This document shows positions 17,672 to 25,538 of a stretch of DNA of 64,000 nucleotides, piece after piece; within the stretch, counting starts at the first letter, position 1; each line of letters begins with the position of its first letter. This DNA comes from Brevibacillus fluminis (GTDB lineage Bacteria > Bacillota > Bacilli > Brevibacillales > Brevibacillaceae). The notes under the pieces are model-generated. The model did no database searches and was not told the origin of the DNA. It worked only from the letters and a program-made list of their open reading frames with translations. The stretch spans positions 62,001-126,000 of the forward strand of contig NZ_RHHQ01000012.1 of NCBI RefSeq assembly GCF_003710825.1. The letters are read 5' to 3'. Position numbers and translations under genes: made by a program.

Positions 17672-17785
17672 TTTTGAGCTCCCCCTAACGTGTGTTGATG
17701 ATAGCTTATTTGAAATTTACTATTTACTCCAACGCATTTTAAGTTATAAATATATTGACTAGAAGGAATGAATGGAGAGTGTGAA
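17672..17785. promoter_or_regulatory. Divergent LysR/MFS intergenic control region
   Basis: 114 AT-rich bases between divergent genes. ATAG and CTAT half-sites spaced 15 bp apart (17712-17734) are a possible LysR-type box. No convincing promoter hexamers were identified. Confidence 0.35.
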
Positions 17786-18673
17786 ATGGAACTTCTTCAG
17801 CTGCAATACTTTTTAGCTGTAGCCCGCTTGGAACATGTGACCGAAGCTGCCCGATCGCTGCATGTAACGCAATCGTCATTAAGCAAAACGATTCAACGCT
17901 TGGAGGAGGATCTAGGGGTTCCTCTATTCGATCGGTCTGGTAGAAAGCTGCGACTAAATGAGTTTGGAAGCAGATTCCTTCGCCGCGCGGAAAGAGCTTT
18001 GTTTGAATTGGAGCAGGGGAAGCAGGAGATTCGCGATATGACCAGCGCGGAGCAAGGCACACTCGAATTGGCGGTAACCACCGCAAGTGCGTTGCCGAAT
18101 ATCCTTCGAGAGTTTCGGAAAAAGCGACCTTATGTCCAATACCATGTGCAAATGCTGAGTATGCAAGAAATGGTTACACTTCTTCATCGAGGAGAGGTCG
18201 ATTTCTGTTTATCTTCACCTCCTATTGAAGAGGATGACATTGAATGTCAAATCGTGTTCATTGACCCTATACTTATAGCCGTTCCAAAGGGGCATCGGCT
18301 GGCAAACCGAAGCAGCGTATCCTTGATCGAACTAAAGGATGAATGGTTTGTTGGTGTAAAAAAGGGCTACGGGATTCGCGATTTCGTAGACGCTGTATGC
18401 CATTCGGTTGGATTCGTACCAAAGTATGTGTATGAGGGAGACGAACCTGCAAGGCTGAGCTCTCTTGTGGAAGCCGAACTTGGCATAGCCTTCATACCAA
18501 GCACTGCAAGGAATTCACGGGGAGATATTCATTATCTCCAAGTAGAGAATCACGAATTTGTACGGGAAATCGCTCTACTATGGCACAAGAGTAGGTACAT
18601 TTCGCGGGCTGCTCTGGAATTCCGTGAGGTTGTTGTGGAATATTTTGAGGCGATATCAAAGCTTCGGCATTAA
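17786..18673 (+). CDS. LysR-family transcriptional regulator
   Basis: 295 residues. N-terminal winged helix-turn-helix: MELLQLQYFLAVARL then HVTEAARSLHVTQSSLSKTI and RLEEDLGVPLFDR, the LysR hallmark. Residues about 90-295 are a LysR substrate-binding domain. ATG 17786 is preferred (GGAGAG 5-10 bp upstream); the ATG at 17768 adds six atypical residues. Divergent from the MFS exporter at 16268, its probable target. The co-inducer is unknown. Confidence 0.93.
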   Translation: MELLQLQYFLAVARLEHVTEAARSLHVTQSSLSKTIQRLEEDLGVPLFDRSGRKLRLNEFGSRFLRRAERALFELEQGKQEIRDMTSAEQGTLELAVTTASALPNILREFRKKRPYVQYHVQMLSMQEMVTLLHRGEVDFCLSSPPIEEDDIECQIVFIDPILIAVPKGHRLANRSSVSLIELKDEWFVGVKKGYGIRDFVDAVCHSVGFVPKYVYEGDEPARLSSLVEAELGIAFIPSTARNSRGDIHYLQVENHEFVREIALLWHKSRYISRAALEFREVVVEYFEAISKLRH

Positions 18674-18691
18674 CAGGCCGAGGCTTTTTTC
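18659..18691 (+). terminator. Terminator after the lysR-type gene
   Basis: GCTTCGGC pairs with GCCGAGGC (one wobble) followed by TTTTTT; the hairpin overlaps the end of the coding sequence. Confidence 0.75.
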
Positions 18692-18721
18692 GCATGTTTT
18701 TATGTCGTGCGTAAAATGCAG

Positions 18722-18751
18722 TTGACAGGACACTAAATGGTGTCATATTAT
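18722..18751 (+). promoter_or_regulatory. Promoter of the DoxX-ArsR-SRPBCC operon
   Basis: TTGACA at 18722-18727, an 18-bp spacer and TATTAT at 18746-18751. The first operator copy (18729-18744) fills the spacer. Confidence 0.7.
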
Positions 18752-18802
18752 CAATATGACACCAAATGGTGTCATATTATCAATATGACACCAAATGGTG
18801 TC
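18729..18802 (+). repeat. Three tandem operator palindromes (29-bp period)
   Basis: The 16-bp palindrome GACACY-AAAT-GGTGTC occurs at 18729-18744, 18758-18773 and 18787-18802, embedded in two exact 29-bp repeats. The central copy extends to 10-bp arms (ATATGACACC and GGTGTCATAT). The copies overlap and follow the promoter, so the ArsR-type protein encoded in the same operon is the likely binder. Confidence 0.8.
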
Positions 18803-18878
18803 CGATTAAGAATTAGCCATTTGGAAAGATTGGAACCTGAATACGATTCTTCTGAAACAATTTATGAGGAGGATACAA

Positions 18879-19292
18879 ATGAGCAAGATGATTGGTGTGG
18901 AAACAAACGGAAAAGTAGAAATCCAGTCCCGAGGAAAAAAGATTGCTTATTGGACAGTCACCTTACTGCTCGCAGCATCTGTTATGTTAAGTGGAATCGG
19001 ACAACTGATGCAATTCGGGGGAAACATTGAGCTCGTAACGAAGCTTGGCTACCCATTATACATTTTGACCATTCTCGGGATTTGGAAAGTGCTTGGAGCC
19101 ATCGCACTCGTCGTGCCAGGTTTTCCTCGGCTCAAAGAATGGGTTCACGCTGGTATTTTCTTTGTAATGACTGGTGCTGCTTTATCTCACGCGTTTGCTA
19201 ACGATTTCGGGTTTTCTATTATCCTTCCGCTTTTCTATGCGGTACTAAATATCGTCTCGTGGGCGCTACGTCCGATGAGCCGCAAATTGTAA
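18879..19292 (+). CDS. DoxX-like small membrane protein
   Basis: 137 residues with four hydrophobic helices, matching the DoxX/DoxX-like (DUF) family. Characteristic features are SGIGQLMQFGG after helix 1 and LGIWKVLGAIALVVPGFPRLKEW between helices 2 and 3. ATG 18879 follows GAGGAGG by 6 bp. First gene of an operon with an ArsR repressor and an SRPBCC protein, a recurrent trio in Firmicutes. Exact biochemical role unknown; it may take part in membrane redox or stress tolerance. Confidence 0.85.
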   Translation: MSKMIGVETNGKVEIQSRGKKIAYWTVTLLLAASVMLSGIGQLMQFGGNIELVTKLGYPLYILTILGIWKVLGAIALVVPGFPRLKEWVHAGIFFVMTGAALSHAFANDFGFSIILPLFYAVLNIVSWALRPMSRKL

Positions 19293-19372
19293 GGAGGTGG
19301 TGAAAGTAACGGCTGTCCCTTCGTACCACCATAGATTTTTACTACAGAAAATAATTTTTTGGAGGGAGTGTT

Positions 19373-19708
19373 GTGAGTGAGAATACCCCTTTACGGGACG
19401 TGTTTGACGCGATTGCAGATCCAACTAGACGCCGACTGATTCGTCTGTTAGCAGAGGCAGAGGAGATACCGCTTCATGAATTGACGGCACAGTTTCAAAT
19501 GGGTCGTACAGCGGTATCCAAGCATTTGACAATCCTGAAAGAGGCCGGACTGGTGCTAGACCGAAAAGTCGGCAGAGAAACGCGATTTAGGCTAAACGCC
19601 TCACCACTACGAGAAATTCAAGATTGGTTGGGTTTCTACAGTAAGTTTTGGAGTGCGAATATGTTGCGCTTGAACCAACTACTATTAGAGGAGGAAGAAG
19701 AAGAATGA
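19373..19708 (+). CDS. ArsR-family winged-helix repressor
   Basis: 111 residues. DPTRRRLIRLL, then FQMGRTAVSKHLTILKEAGLV is the ArsR/SmtB recognition region, with a wing at RKVGRETRFRLN. Metal-binding cysteines of ArsR/SmtB sensors are absent, as in the SdpR-like subgroup that travels with SRPBCC partners. GTG start after GGAGGG; its stop overlaps the next ATG by 4 bp (ATGA). A natural candidate to bind the triple palindrome at 18729-18802. Confidence 0.92.
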   Translation: MSENTPLRDVFDAIADPTRRRLIRLLAEAEEIPLHELTAQFQMGRTAVSKHLTILKEAGLVLDRKVGRETRFRLNASPLREIQDWLGFYSKFWSANMLRLNQLLLEEEEEE

Positions 19709-20127
19709 GTTTAACATTATCTTTGGATTTTCAGTACAAAACATCGATTGAGAAGCTTTGGACCGCTTTAACCGATTCAAACAAGCTTTCCAAGTGGATG
19801 GTCAATATCCACACCGGTCAGGCGATGGAAAATGATTTTAAACCAGTCGTAGGGCACCATTTTCAGTTCCGGACTCAGCCGACCGAATATTGGGATGGAA
19901 TTGTTGCCGGCGAAGTGCTTATCGTGGAAGCACCAAACCGGTTGTCCTACACCTGGTCGAGTGGTGGAGAGAAGCACACAGTCACCTGGACGCTGCAGGA
20001 ATTAGAGGAAGGAAAGGTTAACCTTCATCTCGACCAAACCGGAATCTCAAACGAGCAAGCACTGGGTGGAGCTAAGTATGGCTGGAGTAATTGGTGCGGC
20101 GAGCTTGGGAAAGTGTTGGAACAATAG
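19705..20127 (+). CDS. SRPBCC (AHSA1/CalC-like) domain protein
   Basis: 140 residues forming a single Bet v1-like hydrophobic pocket fold. YKTSIEKLWTALTDSNKLSKWM at the start and GEVLIVEAPNRLSYTW in the middle are family signatures of the AHSA1 group. ATG 19705 lies in ATGA overlap with the ArsR gene, so translation is coupled. Such proteins bind small hydrophobic ligands; here it may modulate the adjacent ArsR repressor or handle its inducer, which is inference from the conserved pairing. Confidence 0.9.
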   Translation: MSLTLSLDFQYKTSIEKLWTALTDSNKLSKWMVNIHTGQAMENDFKPVVGHHFQFRTQPTEYWDGIVAGEVLIVEAPNRLSYTWSSGGEKHTVTWTLQELEEGKVNLHLDQTGISNEQALGGAKYGWSNWCGELGKVLEQ

Positions 20128-20145
20128 TAACAAATTCAGAACAAG

Positions 20146-20179
20146 GAGCTACCGGAGCAAGGCCGGTGGCTCTTTTTTT
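20146..20179 (+). terminator. Terminator after the SRPBCC gene
   Basis: GAGCTACCGG pairs with CCGGTGGCTC, followed by TTTTTTT. Confidence 0.85.
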
Positions 20180-20195
20180 CTTGAAAATACGTTCT

Positions 20196-20210
20196 TGAAA
20201 TATTGTTTCA
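20196..20210 (+). promoter_or_regulatory. Candidate operator upstream of the sugar ABC operon
   Basis: TGAAATATTGTTTCA, an inverted repeat with 5-bp TGAAA/TTTCA arms. A second partial ATGAAATGAAAC lies at about 20228. The RpiR-type regulator of the same operon is a possible binder. The rest of 20180-20362 shows no other clear feature. Confidence 0.35.
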
Positions 20211-20362
20211 TATCATATAGATCTCTTATGAAATGAAACCAACCTTTCCGCGTTGGTAATGATCCGAATTTTCTGTCTCGAATAACTTGGGCAAGTGGCC
20301 GCTTTTGAGCCAGCTTTCCCGGGGGAAGAGCCATGCATCCATGAACAAAGGGGGCGTAAATC

Positions 20363-21661
20363 ATGAAAAAAGCAAGCAGCGGTTTTCTGGCGACCGTGAT
20401 GGCGCTATCGCTCGGACTGGCGGCGTGCAGCGGTGGCGGAGGAGGAGGAGGTACCGCAACGACAGAGCCAGCTAAAGGAGACGGGGCGGCAGAGAGCAAA
20501 GAGGTCAACCTCACGATGACGAGCTGGCGCGTCGAGGATGTGGAGGGCTACAAGAAGATCATCGCGGCATTCGAGGCACAAAATCCGGGGATCAAGATCA
20601 GCTTCAAGCCGCAGAAGGCGACGGAGTATAACACGATCCTCAATACGGCGCTGCAAAGCAACAGCGCGGCTGACATCATTCAGCTTCGTCCCTATGCGAC
20701 CGGGATTGCAATCGCCGATGGGGGCTTTCTGGAGCCACTGGACGGTGTGAAGGGACTCGATGCGATTCCGAAAGAAGCGCTCGACTCGGCACGCGGCAAG
20801 GACGGCAAGGTGTATGGTGTTCCGCTCTCGCTCAACTCCACGCAAATCTACTACAACAAGAAAATTTTCACCGATAACGGGCTATCGGAGCCGAAGTCGT
20901 GGGATGAGCTGATCGCCTTGGCAAAAGCGTTGAAAGCAAAAAATATTACCCCTTTCGCTTTCGGGGCCAAAGAGAGCTGGCTGCTTTCGCTTTCCCACGG
21001 GGTTATCGCACCTGGCACCTATAACGGCAACGCGTTTGTGGAAAAGATGCTGAAGGGCGATGCCAGCATGACGAGTCCGGAATACAAGGCGTCGATCCAA
21101 CGGATGAAAGATTTGACCCCGTATTTCCCTGATCATTTCGTCGGGCTGGATCTGAATGACATCCGGGCGATGTTCGCGACGGAAAAAGCGGCGATGTTTA
21201 TCAACGGAAGCTTTGAACTGGAAGTCATTCAGAAGATGAATCCGAATCTGCAGATCGATTTCTTCCCGATGCCGACCGATGACGGCAAGCAGGTGATCAC
21301 GACATGGGTGGATGGTTCTTATGCGGTCAATGCAAAATCGCCGCACAAGGCGGAAGCGCTCAAGTTCATGGAGTTCATGGCAACCCCGACATTCGGTGAG
21401 CTGTTCGCTAATACGTTCAAGCGGATCAGCGCGATTCCCGGCGTGAAGGTCGACGATCCACTCGTCAGCAAGATGGCGCAGCTGTCGGATACGATTTCGA
21501 CACCGTATGCAGCCCTGGTCCACTTCAGCGGCGGCGACCCATCGACGAAAAAAGTGATGGAGAACGATCTGCAAGGCATGTATTTGGACAAAATGACGCC
21601 GGAGCAGGTAGCCGACGACCTGCAAAAATCGCTGGAAGCCTGGTTTAAACCGAGCAAATAG
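20363..21661 (+). CDS. Sugar ABC transporter substrate-binding lipoprotein
   Basis: 432 residues, family 1 extracellular solute-binding protein. The signal peptide ends at lipobox LGLAAC (Cys about residue 21), followed by a Gly-rich linker of seven glycines that holds the domain off the membrane. The mature domain begins EVNLTMTSWRVED and includes GVPLSLNSTQIYYNKKIF, typical of the family. ATG 20363 follows AAAGGGGG. First gene of an operon with two permeases, RpiR and MurQ, so its ligand is probably MurNAc or a MurNAc-containing saccharide (context inference). No ATPase gene is present in the cluster. Confidence 0.92.
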   Translation: MKKASSGFLATVMALSLGLAACSGGGGGGGTATTEPAKGDGAAESKEVNLTMTSWRVEDVEGYKKIIAAFEAQNPGIKISFKPQKATEYNTILNTALQSNSAADIIQLRPYATGIAIADGGFLEPLDGVKGLDAIPKEALDSARGKDGKVYGVPLSLNSTQIYYNKKIFTDNGLSEPKSWDELIALAKALKAKNITPFAFGAKESWLLSLSHGVIAPGTYNGNAFVEKMLKGDASMTSPEYKASIQRMKDLTPYFPDHFVGLDLNDIRAMFATEKAAMFINGSFELEVIQKMNPNLQIDFFPMPTDDGKQVITTWVDGSYAVNAKSPHKAEALKFMEFMATPTFGELFANTFKRISAIPGVKVDDPLVSKMAQLSDTISTPYAALVHFSGGDPSTKKVMENDLQGMYLDKMTPEQVADDLQKSLEAWFKPSK

Positions 21662-21715
21662 GCACATGTGCCTCCGTTCCCCTGCTTTTGCTTCTGAAAG
21701 GTGGTGAACCGCTGC

Positions 21716-22651
21716 ATGCCTGTACCCGCAGCACAGCATGCCAAACGAAAGGGCAGGTGGCTCATCCATCTGTTCCCGCTGCCCGCCCTGCTGGTATATG
21801 TGTTGTTCGTAATCTATCCGATCTTTTCTGCATTTCGCTACAGCTTGTACGAGTGGAAGGGGCTAACACAGGGAGCTTTTATCGGCTTGGTCAATTTCAT
21901 CAAGCTATTTGGGATCGAGCCGTACAACTCGATGTTTTGGAACGCGTTTCGGCACAATCTGGTCTATTTTGCAGTTGAGATGGTCGTGCAAAACGGCCTC
22001 GCCTTTTTGCTGGCGTTCATTCTGTACCGCAAAGTGCGTGGCGCAGGCTTTCTCAAAACGGTGTATTTCTTCCCCCGCCTGCTATCGGTGATAGTCGTCG
22101 GGTTTCTATGGAAGCTCATCCTCAATCCCAATTATGGTGCGCTCAATACGATTTTGGCGAAGCTGGGGCTGGAGCAATGGGCAAAGCCGTGGTTGGGCGA
22201 CCCGGACACCGCTTTGGTGGCGATTATTTTGGTCAACTGCTGGTTCGGCCTTGGATTCGCCGTATTGATCTTTCTCGCCGGACTGCAGGCCATCCCGGAA
22301 GAGGTCGTCGAGGCAGCCCGGATCGACGGTGCGAGCGGACATACGCTGATACGCAAAATCATCGTGCCGATGTGCATACCAGCGATCACGATCATGACGG
22401 TGCTCACGTTTATCCAGTCGTTTGAAGCGTTTGAGCTGGTGTACGCGATGCAAGGCTCGATGGGCGAACCGTTTTATTCTACAGATACGATGTCGGTCTA
22501 TTTTTACCGGCTGGCATTCGGTAGCTCGGGTGGCGGCGATACAGTTTCCATCGGATTGGGTTCAGCTCTGGCGGTGGTGATTTTTTTCATCGTCGCATCG
22601 GTTTCCGCCGTCTTTCTGTATGTGATGCGGAGAAAAGAGGTGCAGCATTGA
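21716..22651 (+). CDS. Sugar ABC transporter permease, MalF/UgpA type
   Basis: 311 residues with six predicted membrane helices and the cytoplasmic EAA loop EEVVEAARIDGASGHTLIRKIIVP (about residues 200-223) that docks the ATPase. AAAGGTGGTGA upstream is a nearly perfect anti-Shine-Dalgarno match and best serves the ATG at 21716; the frame also opens at GTG 21701 inside that site. Paired with the MalG-type permease 15 bp downstream. Confidence 0.92.
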   Translation: MPVPAAQHAKRKGRWLIHLFPLPALLVYVLFVIYPIFSAFRYSLYEWKGLTQGAFIGLVNFIKLFGIEPYNSMFWNAFRHNLVYFAVEMVVQNGLAFLLAFILYRKVRGAGFLKTVYFFPRLLSVIVVGFLWKLILNPNYGALNTILAKLGLEQWAKPWLGDPDTALVAIILVNCWFGLGFAVLIFLAGLQAIPEEVVEAARIDGASGHTLIRKIIVPMCIPAITIMTVLTFIQSFEAFELVYAMQGSMGEPFYSTDTMSVYFYRLAFGSSGGGDTVSIGLGSALAVVIFFIVASVSAVFLYVMRRKEVQH

Positions 22652-22666
22652 GGAAGGGGGGAGCGG

Positions 22667-23491
22667 ATGAAAACTGGCATCGGCACCCGTTCGGTTTTTT
22701 ACTTGATCGCCTACTTGTTCGTGCTGGTGATGGCGTACCCGATCGTATTGATGGTTCTGTCATCCTTTAAGTCGACGGCTGAAATTTTCACCAGCCCCTT
22801 GTCGCTGCCGGAAGTGTTCAGCCTGGAACCGTACCGAAAGCTGTGGGAGCTGGTTCCGTTTCAAGACTACATTTGGAACAGCGTGTTCGTCAGCGTGGTC
22901 ACGGTTGCATTGATTCTCCTGTTTTCCTCACTCGCTGCGTTTTATTTGGCCCGCTTTTCCTTTGCCTGGAGCGGTTTTCTCTACTTCTTTTTCCTCATCG
23001 GCCTGATGATTCCGCTGAAGCTGGGCATCGTGCCGCTGTTCATCCTGATGAAAAACATCGGGCTGACCAACTCGCTCTGGTCGCTGATCCTCATCTATAC
23101 GGCGAGCGGCATCCCGATTTCCGTCTTCATCCTGACGGGCTTTTTTCGTACGCTGCCGATCGAGCTCGAAGAGGCGGCGCGCATGGATGGCTGCAACCAT
23201 TTTCAGGTGTTTTGGCGCATCTTGCTGCCGTTGATTCGCCCGGCACTGGGAACGGTGATGATCATCAACTTCATTTCCGCGTGGAACGATTTCTTTTTCC
23301 CACTCATTTTTATCCAGGATGAGGCCGCGAAGACGATTCCGATCGGGATGCTCGGTCTGTTCGGGGAGTACGAGGCGGATTGGAGTATGATTTTTGCTGG
23401 CCTGACGCTGTCCTCGCTGCCCATGATCGCAGTGTTTCTGGTAGCCTCCAAGCAATTCATGGAAGGACTGACCGCCGGCGCCGTCAAGTGA
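22667..23491 (+). CDS. Sugar ABC transporter permease, MalG/UgpE type
   Basis: 274 residues, six membrane helices, EAA loop ELEEAARMDGCNHFQVFWRILLP (about residues 165-187) and a C terminus FMEGLTAGAVK typical of MalG-like carbohydrate permeases. ATG after GGAAGGGGGG. Forms the heterodimeric channel with the preceding permease; the ATPase must be supplied from elsewhere, as happens with shared MsmK/MsmX-type ATPases. Confidence 0.93.
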   Translation: MKTGIGTRSVFYLIAYLFVLVMAYPIVLMVLSSFKSTAEIFTSPLSLPEVFSLEPYRKLWELVPFQDYIWNSVFVSVVTVALILLFSSLAAFYLARFSFAWSGFLYFFFLIGLMIPLKLGIVPLFILMKNIGLTNSLWSLILIYTASGIPISVFILTGFFRTLPIELEEAARMDGCNHFQVFWRILLPLIRPALGTVMIINFISAWNDFFFPLIFIQDEAAKTIPIGMLGLFGEYEADWSMIFAGLTLSSLPMIAVFLVASKQFMEGLTAGAVK

Positions 23492-23621
23492 ATGGGACGG
23501 GTTTGCTGCGAAGCGTTCAAGGGAATGTAAGAGATGAGTGGAATAAGAGGAGTGAAGGATTGTATGCGTTTGCAATGAACAAGCAATCATACAGGCAAAT
23601 CATGAAGAAAGCGGTGTCGGC

Positions 23622-24491
23622 ATGTTTAATGGTGGTCTCGTAGGCTTACAGGCGATTTTGGATGAATTGAAGCCGTCGGAGCGTAAAGCGGCGGAATATA
23701 TATTGGCTCACCCCGAAGAGGTGGTGGAGCTGTCGGTGCAGCGTGCCGCCGAACGGAGCGGCGTATCGGAAGCGACGCTGGTCAGACTGGCGCGCTCCCT
23801 CAACATGAAAGGGTTTCAGGAGCTGAAGCTGCGTATCACAGGTGATCTGAACAAAACGACGGCTGCAGGTAGCTATCAGGAGATCATGATCGACGGCCCG
23901 GTGGAGACGATCATGCAGGCGGTCAGCTGGAATAACACGCAATCGATTCAGGATACGCTGTCCGTCCTCTCGCGCGACGAGGTGAAGCGGGCGGCAGATG
24001 CGCTGCTTGCGGCACGCAAGATCGACGTATACGGCGTCGGGGCGTCAGCCGTCATCGCGGCAGATGTGAAGCAAAAATTTTCGCGGGTTAACATGTGGTG
24101 CGAGGCGCACGCCGATTTTCACAGCCAGCTAACGTCAGCCACCGGCTTGACAGGTCAGGATGTCGTTTTCGGCATCTCCCATTCGGGACAAACCGAGGAC
24201 ATCATTCAATCACTCGGCGAGGCGAAACGGCAGGGAGCAACGATCATCACTTTGACCAAATTCGGCCCATCGCCCGTGGCGGAGCTGGCCGACATCAAGC
24301 TGTTCACCAGCTCGGTCGAGCAAAGCATTCGCAGCGGCGCGATGGCATCGCGGATCGCGCAATTGAATGTGATCGACATCCTGTTCATTACGACGATCAG
24401 CCGCAGCCCCGAATCAGTCATTCCCGCGCTGGAAAAATCACGGCTTGCGGTAAACCGGACGAAACGATCCTCTTCAGGGGGAGGAGCTTAG
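23622..24491 (+). CDS. MurR/RpiR-family transcriptional regulator
   Basis: 289 residues. N-terminal RpiR helix-turn-helix (about 1-77) with SERKAAEYILAHPEEV and RSGVSEATLVRLARSLNMKGFQELK, then a SIS sugar-phosphate isomerase domain (about 120-260) with GVGASAVIAADVKQK and FGISHSGQTEDI. Sits between the ABC permeases and MurQ, so it most likely senses MurNAc-6-phosphate and controls this operon. The ribosome site before ATG 23622 is weak (AAGAAAG); the start is therefore less certain. Confidence 0.9.
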   Translation: MFNGGLVGLQAILDELKPSERKAAEYILAHPEEVVELSVQRAAERSGVSEATLVRLARSLNMKGFQELKLRITGDLNKTTAAGSYQEIMIDGPVETIMQAVSWNNTQSIQDTLSVLSRDEVKRAADALLAARKIDVYGVGASAVIAADVKQKFSRVNMWCEAHADFHSQLTSATGLTGQDVVFGISHSGQTEDIIQSLGEAKRQGATIITLTKFGPSPVAELADIKLFTSSVEQSIRSGAMASRIAQLNVIDILFITTISRSPESVIPALEKSRLAVNRTKRSSSGGGA

Positions 24492-24505
24492 AGGAGGACT
24501 GTGGG

Positions 24506-25411
24506 ATGGATGATAGACTGGAAGACTTGTCGACAGAATCACGCAATGAGCAGACACGGCAGCTGGATACGCTATCGATCATGCAAATCCTCCAATTGAT
24601 GAATCGGGAAGAAAGGAAGGTGCCGCATGCGGTGGAACGGGCACTGGAGCAAGTGGCAGCCGCCGTCGCATGCGTGATTGCAGCCGTAGAAGCGGGCGGG
24701 CGACTCTTTTATTTCGGCGCAGGGACGAGCGGCCGGCTGGGCATTTTGGATGCGGCCGAATGTCCGCCCACGTTCGGCACCCCGCCGGAGCTGGTGCGAG
24801 GCATCATTGCGGGCGGAGCAGCTGCGATCATGCGGGCGATCGAGGGGGCAGAGGACGATGAGCAGCTGGGGTGGCGCGATGTGCATGACTGCGGGGTTAC
24901 CGCACATGATGTCGTTGTGGGGATCGCTGCAAGCGGCAGAACCCCTTATGTCATTGGCGCCCTAGACGCTGCCCGCGGAATCGGTGCGAAGACGATCGCA
25001 CTCTCTTGTGTGGAGCAGGGTCTCATCAACCAACATGCCGATTTGGCGATCAAAGCGGTCGTGGGTGCGGAGATCGTGACTGGCTCGACGCGCTTGAAGG
25101 CGGGAAGCGCGACCAAGCAGGTGCTGAATATGCTGACCACCGCCACCATGATCAAGCTGGGCAAAGTGTACGGCAACCTGATGGTCAACGTGCAGGCGAC
25201 AAACAACAAGCTGCGCGAGCGAGTAAAGCGGATCGTGATGGAAGTGACCGGCGTCACCTACGAGGAGGCGGAAGAGCTGGCTCAGCAGGCGGATGGGGAC
25301 GCGAAAACCGCGATTTTGATCAAGCTGACCGGTAGCAGCCCGGAGGAAGCGAGGCGGCTTTTGGCGGCGACGCAAGGGCGGTTGCGTGAGGCGATTGAGC
25401 TGCTTGGCTAA
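24506..25411 (+). CDS. murQ: N-acetylmuramic acid 6-phosphate etherase
   Basis: 301 residues, SIS-fold lyase cleaving the D-lactyl ether of MurNAc-6-P to give GlcNAc-6-P, a step of peptidoglycan recycling. Family signatures: LSTESRNEQTRQLD at the N terminus, YFGAGTSGRLGILDAAECPPTFGTPPE (substrate phosphate loop and catalytic Glu), GIAASGRTPYV, and ATMIKLGKVYGNLMV. The C-terminal helical tail matches full-length family members. ATG 24506 follows GAGGAGG. It ends the operon; no phosphotransferase-system MurP gene is present in the cluster. Confidence 0.96.
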   Translation: MDDRLEDLSTESRNEQTRQLDTLSIMQILQLMNREERKVPHAVERALEQVAAAVACVIAAVEAGGRLFYFGAGTSGRLGILDAAECPPTFGTPPELVRGIIAGGAAAIMRAIEGAEDDEQLGWRDVHDCGVTAHDVVVGIAASGRTPYVIGALDAARGIGAKTIALSCVEQGLINQHADLAIKAVVGAEIVTGSTRLKAGSATKQVLNMLTTATMIKLGKVYGNLMVNVQATNNKLRERVKRIVMEVTGVTYEEAEELAQQADGDAKTAILIKLTGSSPEEARRLLAATQGRLREAIELLG

Positions 25412-25460
25412 GAGCTAAGAAATGAAAGGGATGCTTTGTCGCTGTTTGCAAGCTTTACGC

Positions 25461-25490
25461 TTGACAGTGGCAAAATATCCCTTCTATACT
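25461..25490 (+). promoter_or_regulatory. Promoter of the lacI-type gene
   Basis: TTGACA at 25461-25466, an 18-bp spacer and TATACT at 25485-25490; the LacI operator starts 13 bp later. Confidence 0.75.
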
Positions 25491-25503
25491 TGTAATAAGA
25501 TTC

Positions 25504-25517
25504 TGCCAACGTTGGCA
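25504..25517 (+). promoter_or_regulatory. LacI-family operator 1
   Basis: TGCCAACGTTGGCA, a perfect 14-bp palindrome with the central CG typical of LacI/GalR operators, just downstream of the gene's promoter. The identical core lies upstream of psuG. Confidence 0.85.
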
Positions 25518-25538
25518 TAAAACGATTGAGGAATGAAC

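Noticed and set aside
18735..18803. Possible minimal CRISPR array (29-bp repeats)
   Set aside because: The repeats are directly adjacent with no spacers, overlap a promoter and are made of palindromic operator sequence.
24095..24505. N-terminal extension of MurQ
   Set aside because: It lies inside the RpiR gene in another frame; a strong ribosome site and the family's normal N terminus mark the ATG at 24506.
20363..25411. Missing ATPase as evidence of a deletion in the sugar ABC operon
   Set aside because: Carbohydrate ABC operons in Firmicutes commonly lack an ATPase and share an MsmX/MsmK-type subunit, so absence is normal.
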